NCBI GenBank assembly: GCA_019634925.1
Contig: JAHCAL010000002.1
Location: forward strand, 62,001-126,000
DNA from: Pseudomonadales bacterium
Lineage (GTDB): Bacteria > Pseudomonadota > Gammaproteobacteria > Pseudomonadales > Azotimanducaceae
Direction of reading: 5' to 3'
Length of the DNA: 64,000 nt
Shown here: positions 9,301 through 16,372 of the stretch, in pieces
Layout: every line of letters starts with the position of its first letter
Numbering within the stretch: the first letter of the stretch is position 1
Made by a program: the position numbers and the translations under genes
The notes under the pieces: model-generated
Database searches by the model: none
What the model was told of the DNA's origin: nothing
The model's input: only the letters and a program-made list of their open reading frames with translations

Positions 9301-9694
9301 GGCGAACGTCAGCGTGCCGTTCTTCACGATCATCCTGCGCAAGGGTTATGGTCTCGGCGCGCAGGCCATGGCCGGCGGCAGCTTCAAGGTTCCCCTGTTC
9401 ACCATTTCCTGGCCCACCGGCGAATTCGGCGGCATGGGCCTCGAAGGCGCGGTCAAGCTCGGCTACCGCAACGAACTCGAGGCGATCGCCGATCCAGCCG
9501 AGCGCAAGAAGACCTACGACGAGATGGTCGCGCGCATGTACGAACGAGGCAAGGCGGTGAGCATGGCAGCGGCGTTCGAGATCGACGAGGTGATCGACCC
9601 CGCCGATTCGCGCACCTGGATCATGGCCGCGCTCGAGAGCGCGCCGGTGCGCCCGCGGCTGGGCAAGAAGCGCCCGCACATCGACACCTGGTAG
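6347..9694 (+). CDS. Single-chain biotin-dependent acyl-CoA carboxylase (BC-BCCP-CT fusion)
   Basis: One polypeptide of 1115 aa that carboxylates an acyl-CoA using ATP, bicarbonate and covalent biotin. Residues 1 to about 450 are biotin carboxylase: it begins FQRLLIANRGEIALRIMRAA, has the ATP-grasp glycine loop KAVAGGGGRGM, and FIEANARLQVEHTVTEEVTG. A biotinyl domain follows at about 510-585 with MEAMKMEH, where Lys545 is the biotin acceptor. The carboxyltransferase region (about 600-1115) has both N and C halves, including GGGGRPGDTDGTG and FLCDTPGFMVGPEAEK. Normally these activities are split over two or more proteins. This layout matches the single-chain long-chain acyl-CoA carboxylases described in mycobacteria and some proteobacteria. 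GGGAGAGG precedes the ATG. It probably works with the upstream APH-fold gene. The acyl substrate is not determinable here. Confidence 0.93.
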   Translation: MFQRLLIANRGEIALRIMRAAADLEIGTVAVFAPEDAAALHVRRADRAVPLHARGARAYLDIDGIVTAALDSGCDAVHPGYGFLAENAAFARRVTDAGLTFVGPRAELLERFGDKTQARALAAACGVPVLAGSEGATSLVEAEAFFRRLPAGAGMVIKAVAGGGGRGMRVVRNAAEIVPAWERCASEALAAFGSAALYVERLVERARHLEVQVLGDQAGNVAHLWERECTLQRRHQKLVELAPAPSLDPGTRAALIDAALAIARAAGYENLGTMEFLLDDADPAQPLVFIEANARLQVEHTVTEEVTGIDLVRAQLELAAGRSLAELGLGEPPTPRGCAIQVRVNMETMQEDGSTRPAAGTLTAFDVPTGRGVRVETFGYAGFTTSPAFDSLLAKVIVHEPTGDLARTLRRVECALAEFRIEGVATNTAFLRALLSHPDVLADTVHTRFVEAETGELTRRAAAFAGSMEAPAALQAGRRIDSADPLAVLRLGRDAERPGTAPAAELAPGLIAVNAPMQGTVVSVEATEGAQVEARQLLVVMEAMKMEHVIEAPVAGTVRRLNAAPGDTLFEGHRLLVIEPGAGTDAAQTRQESIDLDRIRADLAEVRARHAFGLDENRPEAVARRHARGHRTARENIADLVDPGSFVEYGPLMVAAQRRRRTLQDLMEKTSGDGMVAGIGCVNGDLFGREHSRVMAMTYDYMVLAGTQGHMNRLKKDRLFRIAEENRLPVVLLAEGGGGRPGDTDGTGVAGLDCYAFNYFARLSGLAPLVGITNGYCFAGNAALLGCCDVIIATEGSNIGMGGPAMVEGGGLGVYRPDEIGPLDVHVENGVVDIAVPDEAAAVAAAKQYLGYFQGRLGSWSCDDQRTLRHLIPENRLRVYEVRRVIEHLADTGSVLELRRGYGHGMVTALARVEGRPIGILANNPAHLGGAIDSPAADKAARFIQLCDAFDIPMLFLCDTPGFMVGPEAEKTAQVRRFARMFVTAANVSVPFFTIILRKGYGLGAQAMAGGSFKVPLFTISWPTGEFGGMGLEGAVKLGYRNELEAIADPAERKKTYDEMVARMYERGKAVSMAAAFEIDEVIDPADSRTWIMAALESAPVRPRLGKKRPHIDTW

Positions 9695-9723
9695 CGTCGA
9701 CTCGAGGAAGATCGAACGTCGCT

Positions 9724-10338
9724 TCAGGCCTGGGGACGACGGCCGACCAGGCGCGCGAGCGCCGCCGATCGACCGTCCGGATCGGTAACGATCCCCTCGT
9801 CCAGCGCCTCGACATCGAGCCCCGGCAGCAGGGTCGCCAGCTCGCCGGGCGCGACGCGAAAGGCCGAGGTAGCCGGGCCGACGACCGACCGGTCGGTCTC
9901 GAGATGCACTTCGCAGACCAGGTAGCCGCCTGGGGTGAGCCGCCCCGGCAGCGCGCGCAGCAGGTCCCGATTGAGGTAACGGATCACCACGATCAGGTCG
10001 TAGCCGGCCCGCGCCGCGGGCAGCCCGGCGTCGAGGTCACATGTCATCCAGTCGATGTCGAGGCCCAGCTCAGCGGCACGCCGGCGTGCGAGCGCGAGCC
10101 CGGCGTCGGCAATGTCGACGGCATCGACCGCGAATCCAGCTGCGGCGAGCCAGAGCGCATTGCGTCCCGCGCCACAGGCGACATCCAATGCCCGTGGCAC
10201 GGCCGGCGGAGTCCGTGCCCGCGTCGCCGCCATCACCCGCGGCGCCCATTCGGTCAGGATGTCGCTCGGGTGCTGGCGCGTCGCGTAGGCACCCTCCCGG
10301 TAACGCGCATTCCACCTGTCGCGGTCCTGGGTGCTCAT
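9724..10338 (-). CDS. Class I SAM-dependent methyltransferase (TehB/UbiE-like)
   Basis: Small methyltransferase of 204 aa. It starts MSTQDRDRWNARYREG, typical of a TehB/thiopurine-type subgroup. Motif I for SAM binding is ALDVACGAGRNALWLA (about residues 49-64), and an acidic residue in VDAVDIAD should bind the ribose. The post-I segments DLIVVIRYLNRDL and LTPGGYLVCEVH follow the same fold. The substrate is unknown. It is monocistronic as far as can be seen, ending 29 bases from the carboxylase end (convergent). The minigene unit lies upstream of its start on the opposite strand, so their promoters are back to back. Confidence 0.85.
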   Translation of the reverse strand: MSTQDRDRWNARYREGAYATRQHPSDILTEWAPRVMAATRARTPPAVPRALDVACGAGRNALWLAAAGFAVDAVDIADAGLALARRRAAELGLDIDWMTCDLDAGLPAARAGYDLIVVIRYLNRDLLRALPGRLTPGGYLVCEVHLETDRSVVGPATSAFRVAPGELATLLPGLDVEALDEGIVTDPDGRSAALARLVGRRPQA

Positions 10339-10403
10339 CCGGGCGCCTCAGCCTGCATCCGCGGCGTGACTCTGCGCCAGGTCACGGTCACCTTGGGCGG
10401 TCG

Positions 10404-10432
10404 TTGCGGACTGCCGGTCCGCGGCATATAGT
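10404..10432 (+). promoter_or_regulatory. Sigma70-type promoter of the minigene unit
   Basis: The -35-like TTGCGG (10404-10409) and the -10 TATAGT (10427-10432, five of six consensus) are separated by exactly 17 bases. Transcription would start at about 10439, giving a leader of about 30 nucleotides before the 11-codon frame and a transcript of roughly 120 nucleotides to the terminator. Confidence 0.6.
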
Positions 10433-10454
10433 CGGCCCGTGTTCAGCGGGAAAG

Positions 10455-10468
10455 AAAGGAGGTGATCC
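10455..10468 (+). promoter_or_regulatory. 14-nt perfect anti-16S (extended Shine-Dalgarno) sequence
   Basis: AAAGGAGGTGATCC is the full reverse complement of the conserved 3' tail of bacterial 16S rRNA (GGATCACCTCCTTT). The core GGAGG ends six bases before the ATG at 10469. Ordinary genes in this window have 4-7 matching bases, so this site is exceptional. Confidence 0.85.
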
Positions 10469-10504
10469 ATGTCTATCCGTTTTGCTCGTGAGGGCAATCA
10501 GTAA
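10469..10504 (+). CDS. 11-codon minigene MSIRFAREGNQ
   Basis: Reading ATG TCT ATC CGT TTT GCT CGT GAG GGC AAT CAG TAA gives MSIRFAREGNQ. Several codons end in T (TCT, CGT, TTT, GCT, CGT), unlike the G/C-ending usage of neighbouring genes but like codons favoured in very highly expressed genes. It has a near-consensus promoter, a perfect 14-nt anti-16S sequence and its own terminator, with no co-directional gene for almost 6 kb. It could encode a peptide, be a regulatory RNA that captures 30S subunits, or be a translation-dependent RNA switch. I do not recognise a family. Confidence 0.6.
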   Translation: MSIRFAREGNQ

Positions 10505-10533
10505 GACTGGTGCCCTGTAACGGGCTTGCGGAG

Positions 10534-10560
10534 GGGCCGGTCGAGAGACCGGCCCTTTTC
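10534..10560 (+). terminator. Rho-independent terminator with GNRA loop
   Basis: GGGCCGGTC, loop GAGA, GACCGGCCC, then TTTTC. It is a perfect 9-bp GC-rich stem with a stable GNRA tetraloop and a short U-tract. It ends the minigene transcript 27 bases before the convergent oxidoreductase gene's stop. Confidence 0.85.
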
Positions 10561-10586
10561 ATTTGCGCGGATCGTGCGTGCACGCC

Positions 10587-11666
10587 TCAGACCTGGCCGA
10601 TCAGATCGCGGGCGACCCGTTCGAGCACCGCATAGCGGGTATCGAAACTCGGCAGGATCATGACCTGCCGGAGTCCGGCCGACGCGAGATCGCGCAGGCG
10701 TGCAAGCAGTGCGTCGCGCGTGCCGATCATGGCGCCGGCCTGCAGCACCTCCGGCGTCAGGAAACGCTCTTCCTCCTCGAGCACCCAGCAGTTGTGTCCG
10801 GCATGAATGCGCTGATGCCGGCGGGCTTCCGGATACCGCTCCAGCATCGCGCAATATTCGCCCCAGATGCCGCGCAGGATCCCGGGGGGCTGGTGGCCGA
10901 AGTTGCGCCACTGGTCGTAGGCGTAGTGCACGGTCGCCATGGCCATGGCACCGCACTCCGCCTTCACACGCGGCGAGTCCACGGCCTCACCTTCGTCGAG
11001 CACCACGATCGTGGTGAGTGCGGTGGTATGGAATGTGTCGCGATCAAGTGCCCGGCCGGCGCCCGCCGCGCCGCGCCGGATCTGTTCCCAGCGCGCCTGG
11101 AAGTGTGCCCCGCTGGCCGGCAGGCCAAGTACCGCGCCGTCGCCGAACCGTCCGGCGAGTCCGAGCGAACGCGGGCCGAAGCCCGAGACGTACAGCGGTA
11201 TCGGGTCCGCGAAATTCACGAACCCGCGGTCCGGCATGATGTGGCGAATCGGCGTTCCCGGACTGCCCGGGGCGCCCGGCTGGAGCAGCGCCTCTTCACC
11301 GCGGATGAGCGGGCCCAGCGCCTCGAGGTAGTCGGCGAACGCGGCGATGCGCTGCGGCGGCTGGCCCATCACGCGCATGGCCGTGTTGCCCGCGCCGACA
11401 CCGAAGAACGTCCGCCCCGGCGCCAGTACGTTGATGGTGGCGATCGCCGCGGCGTTGACCGGCGCCGGTCGCGTACCGGCCACCGCCACGCCGGTACCGA
11501 GGCGGATCCGCGACGTGCGCACGGCAGCCAGCGCGAGTGTCGCGTAGCAGTCCGACCAGAGCATCTGGCTGTCGGCCAGCCACGCGTGGCTGTAGCCCAG
11601 CGCTTCCGCACGCACCACGTAATCGATGTCGCCGATGTGCGAGGCGACGCAGACGCCGAACTCCAT
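10587..11666 (-). CDS. LLM-class flavin-dependent oxidoreductase
   Basis: Luciferase-like (beta/alpha)8 enzyme of 359 aa using FMN or F420. It starts MEFGVCVASHIGDIDYVVRAE and contains family segments ALGYSHAWLADSQ, SRIRLGTGVAVAGTRPAPV and GRTFFGVGAGNTAM, then PLYVSGFGPRSLGLAGRFGDG. These are typical of the F420-dependent and alkanal-type monooxygenase-like branch. Substrate and flavin type cannot be assigned from sequence. It ends nine bases from the methyltransferase gene upstream (11675) on the same strand, so the two are probably cotranscribed, and it faces the minigene terminator. Confidence 0.87.
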   Translation of the reverse strand: MEFGVCVASHIGDIDYVVRAEALGYSHAWLADSQMLWSDCYATLALAAVRTSRIRLGTGVAVAGTRPAPVNAAAIATINVLAPGRTFFGVGAGNTAMRVMGQPPQRIAAFADYLEALGPLIRGEEALLQPGAPGSPGTPIRHIMPDRGFVNFADPIPLYVSGFGPRSLGLAGRFGDGAVLGLPASGAHFQARWEQIRRGAAGAGRALDRDTFHTTALTTIVVLDEGEAVDSPRVKAECGAMAMATVHYAYDQWRNFGHQPPGILRGIWGEYCAMLERYPEARRHQRIHAGHNCWVLEEEERFLTPEVLQAGAMIGTRDALLARLRDLASAGLRQVMILPSFDTRYAVLERVARDLIGQV

Positions 11667-11674
11667 ACCGCCCC

Positions 11675-12757
11675 CTACTTGCGGACTTCGTAGTAGTTGT
11701 TCATCGGATTGTCGAACTCGAGGCGCCTGAAGCGGGTGAATCCGACCGCTGCCGTCATGTCCCGGGCGACCGATTCGTTGAAGCCGAGTGTGCCGAGCCC
11801 CGCGCCGTCAGGCGCTGACAGGGCGCTCGACATGCAGACCATGATCGAGAAGCCGTACAGAAGTCCGGCGAGCGGATGCTGCTCAAGGTTCTCGCGGAAC
11901 GTCGGAAAACTGCGGATGTCCTCGCACAGGAACGTACCGTCGGCGCGCAGCGAACGGAAGATCGCCTCTAGCAACGGTTGCGGATGCGGCGCATCGTGAA
12001 TCACGTCGAAGGTGGTCACCAGGTCGAAGGTCGGCTCGACCGGCATGGGTTCCTCGCGCGGGTTGACGAAGCGGAGGTTCGGCGCATCGACGTGGGCGAG
12101 CCGGTCCCGGGCACGCGCCAGCGCGTGGTCGCTGATGTCGTAGCCGACGAAGGTCGAACGCGGAAACGCCGTCGCCATCGCGAGCGTCGCGACCCCGCCG
12201 CCGCAGCCGACGTCGGCCACGGCCGCGCCGCGCTCGAGCTTGTCGACTACGCCGTCCAGCAGGGGCAGCACCTTGGGTACGAGCGTGAACTCGTTGAAGT
12301 AACGCGTCATGCGTTCGATCCCGCTCGCGCAGCCCGGGCCGTGGTCGTCGTAGGCGAAGCCGAGCCCCGAGCGAAAACTCTCGACCAGGCCCGGCAGCGA
12401 GCCGAAGCTCGCCGTGGCGCTCTCGAAGCCCCCGCCGAAGTAGGCCGGATGGGTCGTGTCGACCAGCACCGCCACCGCCTCCGGGGAAAGGTAGAAGCGG
12501 TCGCTTTCGGCGTCGTGTTCGACCTGTCCCATGCAGGCCTGGTGCCGGAGCCACTCACGCAGCCAGCGCTCGTTAAGCCCGGTGTGTGCGGCGAGCTCGG
12601 CGCTGTCGGCCATGCGCAGTTCACGCAGCGCGCGATACAGGCCGAGCGAATCGCCGAGTGAGCTGATCGCGCAATTCAGGCCTGCCGCGATGCCACCGGT
12701 GACCCTGCCGAGAAAACGCTCGAGCTTGTCCCGGTCGATTTCCGTACGTGGCTGCAT
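11675..12757 (-). CDS. SAM-dependent methyltransferase with N-terminal winged helix
   Basis: Protein of 360 aa. The first 100 residues form a winged-helix-like dimerisation part (MADSAELAAHTGLNERWLREWL). A Rossmann methyltransferase follows, with motif I AVADVGCGGGVATLAMA (about 179-195), then VGYDISDHALARAR and TFDLVTTFDVIHD. This is the organisation of the type 12/O-methyltransferase-like proteins often found beside MFS and oxidoreductase genes. The substrate is unknown. The start MQPRTEIDRDKLERF is preceded by a GGGGAGGGTCA stretch, a good ribosome binding site. It lies upstream of and adjacent to the LLM oxidoreductase, probably forming one unit. Confidence 0.85.
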   Translation of the reverse strand: MQPRTEIDRDKLERFLGRVTGGIAAGLNCAISSLGDSLGLYRALRELRMADSAELAAHTGLNERWLREWLRHQACMGQVEHDAESDRFYLSPEAVAVLVDTTHPAYFGGGFESATASFGSLPGLVESFRSGLGFAYDDHGPGCASGIERMTRYFNEFTLVPKVLPLLDGVVDKLERGAAVADVGCGGGVATLAMATAFPRSTFVGYDISDHALARARDRLAHVDAPNLRFVNPREEPMPVEPTFDLVTTFDVIHDAPHPQPLLEAIFRSLRADGTFLCEDIRSFPTFRENLEQHPLAGLLYGFSIMVCMSSALSAPDGAGLGTLGFNESVARDMTAAVGFTRFRRLEFDNPMNNYYEVRK

Positions 12758-12838
12758 TGACCCTCCCCGATCGGTTTCATATGGCAGTGCGTGGAACGGC
12801 GGATGCTACGACGAACGGTCAGGACCCGCCACGCGTGG

Positions 12839-14167
12839 CTATCCGGGCCGGTGGCGCGAGCGATCTGGCTCCGGGCTGATGGCTTCCAGCTCACGCCTGC
12901 CGGTCTCCGGCAGCAGCAGCAGAACCAGTGCCGCCAGCACCGCGCCGAGCGAGATGAGCGGAATCAGCGTCGTGAGGTTGCCACCCTGCTGCTGCAACAG
13001 GCCGAGCAGCAGCAGGCCGAGCGCGGCGCCGAGCGTCTCGGTCAGAGCGAGCACGCCGGTCGAGGTCCCGCGGTGGGCGGTCGGAAACAGTTCCGAGGAC
13101 AGCGCGCGAATGATCACGTTCGCACCCATTAGCGTGAAGACCAGCAGGGCCCACAGGACCGGCAGTGACCACGCCGGGCCGTGATAGAAACCCCAGGCGA
13201 GCGGCGGAAAGACCGCGAGGAATGCGAAACCCACGCGCCTGCGTCCGGTCCGGTCGGCGAGCCTCCCTGCAACCACGTTACCCACGACGCCGACGGCACC
13301 CGCCGCGACCACCATGAGGGCGAGCTGCCACGGCGCCCAGCCGTGATACTGCAGTACGAAATAGCCCGTGAAGCTGATCACGACCACGTGGCCGACCGAC
13401 GACACCGAGGCAACCAGCGCCATGCAGGTCGCCCGCGCCGGTTGATCGCGAAAGAATCCGGAGAGCGGTGCCCACCAGGCGGCAAAACCCGCAAGTGCGA
13501 TCCCGGTGCGGGCGGCGCGGTGCGCACTGAATCGACCAGTCTCCTGGATACCGCGCCGGAACAGCGGCAGCAGGAGCAACGGCAGCACGCCGAATGCATA
13601 CAGGGTTCGCCAGCCCCACGGCAGGCTCTCGATCGCGGCGAAGGCCGCCGCACCGAGACCGTGCCCGACCGCCGAGACGGCCGCCAGCATACCGATGCCC
13701 CAGCCCCGCGCGGTCGCCGGCAGTTCCTCAGCGACGATCACGATCGAGACCGCCGAGGCGGTCAGCACGAAGGTGCGGGTCAGCATCTGGCAGGCCACGA
13801 ACGTCGCTGCGCTCTGCGCGAACGCGGTGAGCAGCGTGCCCACGCTCATACCCACCAGCGCGATCAGGAACAGGCGCCGCCGCCCCAGCTGGTCGACGAA
13901 TGGAATGATGAAGAACGCGGGCAACGCGCCGAGTCGGATCAGCATCTGGAAGAACCCGAGATCCGTCTCGGCGATCCCGAGATCCTCGACGATGTACTTC
14001 AGCGCATTGCCGAGCAGCGAGGTGTCGTAGTGTTCGAACAGGAGCGCGAACGACACGAAACCGAGCACCCGCAGGCCATGATCGCTGACCTCGCCCGGCA
14101 CGCGTCCGAGCACGTGCGGCGGGATCCACCAGGGATTGCGCCGTCGGGCCGGCTCACCCACTGGCAC
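12839..14167 (-). CDS. MFS transporter (sugar/aromatic-acid porter type)
   Basis: Integral inner-membrane carrier of 442 aa with the expected twelve hydrophobic segments. The loop motif between helices 2 and 3, DQLGRRRLFLIALVGM, and its counterpart in the second half, GRLADRTGRRRVGF, identify the major facilitator superfamily. AEELPATARGW and ELFPTAHRGTSTG resemble the sugar/aromatic-acid porter branch. The substrate is unknown. The start is GTG, two bases after the patatin gene's stop, with no clear Shine-Dalgarno sequence, so it is probably translated by coupling to that gene. Its C-terminal tail (PEPDRSRHRPG) is short and charged. Confidence 0.88.
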   Translation of the reverse strand: MPVGEPARRRNPWWIPPHVLGRVPGEVSDHGLRVLGFVSFALLFEHYDTSLLGNALKYIVEDLGIAETDLGFFQMLIRLGALPAFFIIPFVDQLGRRRLFLIALVGMSVGTLLTAFAQSAATFVACQMLTRTFVLTASAVSIVIVAEELPATARGWGIGMLAAVSAVGHGLGAAAFAAIESLPWGWRTLYAFGVLPLLLLPLFRRGIQETGRFSAHRAARTGIALAGFAAWWAPLSGFFRDQPARATCMALVASVSSVGHVVVISFTGYFVLQYHGWAPWQLALMVVAAGAVGVVGNVVAGRLADRTGRRRVGFAFLAVFPPLAWGFYHGPAWSLPVLWALLVFTLMGANVIIRALSSELFPTAHRGTSTGVLALTETLGAALGLLLLGLLQQQGGNLTTLIPLISLGAVLAALVLLLLPETGRRELEAISPEPDRSRHRPG

Positions 14168-14169
14168 AC

Positions 14170-15630
14170 TCAGGCATGGTGATACAGGCTGCGCGATTCG
14201 AGTCGCTCGAGGATCGCATCGAGCGTCCGGCTGATCCGGGTGCAGTTACGGATCATCTCGATCCGGGGCCAGGTCGCCGCCTCGCCCTCCGCGATGAGGT
14301 AGCGGACTTCGTCCTCCGAGAGCACCGAGAGCAGTTTGCGCGGATCCCAGAAGCGCCGCCGCGGCAGGATGTTGATATCGGCCGTGTAGTCCTGGGTGAC
14401 GAGCCCATAGAACATGCGCGTGGCCAGGTTCAGCGGGTAGACGTTCTTGGTGAATGCCATGGCGAGCGGGTAGGTCGCACGCAGCCATTCGCGGCTGGCG
14501 TTCTGGTTGATCTCCCACAGGCGCGCCAGCAGGTTGTCCTGCGATTGCGTGTCGCGCAGCGCCCAGAGCACCACCGGGTTGGTCTGGCTCGTGATGAAGT
14601 GATTGACGCCGTACAGGCGGCTCAGCCGCTTCGCCGGCAGATCGTCGGTGAGCGAACCGTCCACCCACTGGCGCGACGGAACGTACGGCTGGCGTTGCCC
14701 GAGCCGGTTCTTCGCAGCCAGCGTAACCGGTGGGAAGACACCGGGAATGGCGCAGGAGGCGAGCACGGCCTCGCGGATGTACACGTTCGGCGACGTGACC
14801 GCGTTCAGCAGCCGGGACTGCTGGTGCAGTTCCCGGGGCGACACGGTGATGTTGATGCGCCGCCCGGACAGCTCGAACGCTTCCTGAAACGTCAGGTCCG
14901 GGATCTGCCGCTCGACGAAGTCGCGCAGGTGATCGGCGCCGATGCGCCGGTTCCCCTTGAGCAGCTCGAGGTTGCTCTCCGCGACTTCCTCGAAGGTGTT
15001 GGCGAGCGTGCGTGCTTCGAAGACGGTCCTCAAGCCCGCCTCGTCGCGGGTACCGATGGTCGCCGCCATCAGCGAGCCCGCGCTCGAGCCGGACACCACG
15101 TTGGGCAGCAGGCCCTGCTCGAGCAGCGCCTTCAGAACGCCGAGGTGAAACGGACCGAGCGCACCGCCACCGGACAGCATCAGCGCGGTGCGGCCGAAAC
15201 AGTGGCTCGCGCGCCGGAAGAACTCGAGCTTCTCGGGTAGCGGGATCTCCGCGTCGTCGACGTCGGCGACCATGTCCAGCGCGCCGGCGAGCTCGCCGAT
15301 GTACGCGGTGACCAGATCCTTGGTCCCGAACTTGGCCTTGTTGTACAGCTTGGAGGACCCCATGCCGCCCATGTTTCCGTGGATGCCCTCGTTCAGGTAG
15401 TACAGCACCTGATGGGCATCGCCCGACCCCTTGAGGCTGCGGACCTCTTCCAGCCGGCGCCGGATCACCTTGTAGTCGTAACGTCGGCTCTCGTCGACGC
15501 GGCGCCACTGGGCCGCACCGGAACGCTCGTCGTGGGCGAGCGCCGCGGTTTTCCACTCGTCGTACGTACGCGCTTCCGAGAGCTTCGGCGCCCGAGCTGA
15601 ATCCGACGGACGCACGACCTGCATCTGCAT
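14170..15630 (-). CDS. Patatin-like phospholipase with DUF3336 domain
   Basis: Serine acyl hydrolase of 486 aa related to yeast TGL-type triacylglycerol lipases. The N-terminal 140 residues are the DUF3336 region. The patatin domain follows, with oxyanion loop LSGGGALGPFHLGV, nucleophile GSSAGS (GxSxG) and the Asp of the dyad in WVDGSLTDD. It probably hydrolyses neutral lipids or phospholipids (family knowledge). The ATG at 15630 (MQMQVVRPSD) is chosen because GGGGGAAG lies seven bases upstream; the frame continues open beyond it. It is followed by the MFS gene with a two-base gap. Two patatin-type genes occur in this window, and the other (25257-26174) is the short RssA type. Confidence 0.88.
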   Translation of the reverse strand: MQMQVVRPSDSARAPKLSEARTYDEWKTAALAHDERSGAAQWRRVDESRRYDYKVIRRRLEEVRSLKGSGDAHQVLYYLNEGIHGNMGGMGSSKLYNKAKFGTKDLVTAYIGELAGALDMVADVDDAEIPLPEKLEFFRRASHCFGRTALMLSGGGALGPFHLGVLKALLEQGLLPNVVSGSSAGSLMAATIGTRDEAGLRTVFEARTLANTFEEVAESNLELLKGNRRIGADHLRDFVERQIPDLTFQEAFELSGRRINITVSPRELHQQSRLLNAVTSPNVYIREAVLASCAIPGVFPPVTLAAKNRLGQRQPYVPSRQWVDGSLTDDLPAKRLSRLYGVNHFITSQTNPVVLWALRDTQSQDNLLARLWEINQNASREWLRATYPLAMAFTKNVYPLNLATRMFYGLVTQDYTADINILPRRRFWDPRKLLSVLSEDEVRYLIAEGEAATWPRIEMIRNCTRISRTLDAILERLESRSLYHHA

Positions 15631-15756
15631 ATGGCTTCCCCCCGAGACGGGATTTGTGTGCTGCACAATCAAGCCTAGCGCAACTTCGGGCAAGGCTCCA
15701 TGACGTCCTGACCTGCCCGGCGACATACCGGTGCTCCGCCAGGCGCCAATGCCCGG

Positions 15757-16086
15757 TCAGGTCTCGTCGGGGGCAGGACCGAACAGCGCCTCGAGCCGCG
15801 CACGCGCGGCATCCGCCGCGCGCCGCGCGTCGCCTGCCGGGCCTCCAGAGGGACCTCCAGCCGGACCGAACCATTCGCAGAAATTCGCCGCGGTCCGGTC
15901 GTTCGGCGGCTCGGCCCGTCCTTCCGTGCACTGACCGGATACGCGCGAATCGAAATTGACGCACTGCCGGCAACAGTGGACGGCCTCCCCGCATGCGGCA
16001 CAGAAGGCATGCCGGCTGATCGGCAATGCGACGTCCGCGAGAGACGCACCACAGTTCCAGCAGGCCAATGCGGGCTGCCCGGACAT
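15757..16086 (-). CDS. Small cysteine-rich (zinc-ribbon-like) protein
   Basis: Protein of 109 aa with a clear metal-binding Cys pattern: CWNC, FCAAC, HCCRQCVNF, then a lone Cys in SGQCTE and another in NFCEWF. The block CRQCxxF followed by C-x-E and NFCEWF recurs in small hypothetical proteins of gammaproteobacteria; a zinc-binding role is likely but the function is unknown. The tail is low-complexity (GPAGGPSGGPAGDARRAADAA). The start at 16086 (MSGQPALACWNCG) is chosen for the GGAGGT six bases upstream; an ATG 24 bases earlier is possible. It is monocistronic. Confidence 0.72.
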   Translation of the reverse strand: MSGQPALACWNCGASLADVALPISRHAFCAACGEAVHCCRQCVNFDSRVSGQCTEGRAEPPNDRTAANFCEWFGPAGGPSGGPAGDARRAADAARARLEALFGPAPDET

Positions 16087-16372
16087 TTCGACCTCCACCG
16101 TGGACGGCACGCGGCGCCCGGCCCGGGACGCCCATGCCGGTTGGCCTTGCCGCTCGGGCGCTAAGTTGCCAGTATTGGGGACGCGTGGACAAGAGCGGAT
16201 GCGCGCCCCGCGGGCGCGGCGCAGAGCGCCTACACGCGATTTTCACGTGACGGTCACTAGCGTCTGACGGAAGGCGGGAACACCCCGGGAGAACCATAGC
16301 GGACATGGTTGCGGCATTGTCGACAACGTCAAACCGCAGCCGGTCGAGGCACGGTCCGGAGGCGCGCTGCGC
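16087..16372. other. Intergenic region upstream of antiporter operon
   Basis: About 286 bases between two divergent genes. It must contain the promoter of the nine-gene antiporter operon, but I see no strong -35/-10 pair. Scattered GC-rich inverted repeats are present and none looks like a riboswitch. Confidence 0.4.

Larger units (their letters stand above)
10439..10560 (+). ncRNA. Predicted about 120-nt small RNA carrying the minigene
   Basis: The predicted transcript runs from the promoter start to the terminator. Hairpin 1 (10492-10515) pairs GGGC with GCCC and AATCAGT with ACTGGT (one bulged A, one G-U pair), placing the TAA stop at the AAG loop. Hairpin 2 (10512-10525, GCCC-TGTAAC-GGGC) uses the same GCCC, so the two exclude each other. 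A ribosome reaching the stop codon would melt hairpin 1 and allow hairpin 2. This is a possible translation-sensitive switch (inference). Confidence 0.5.
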
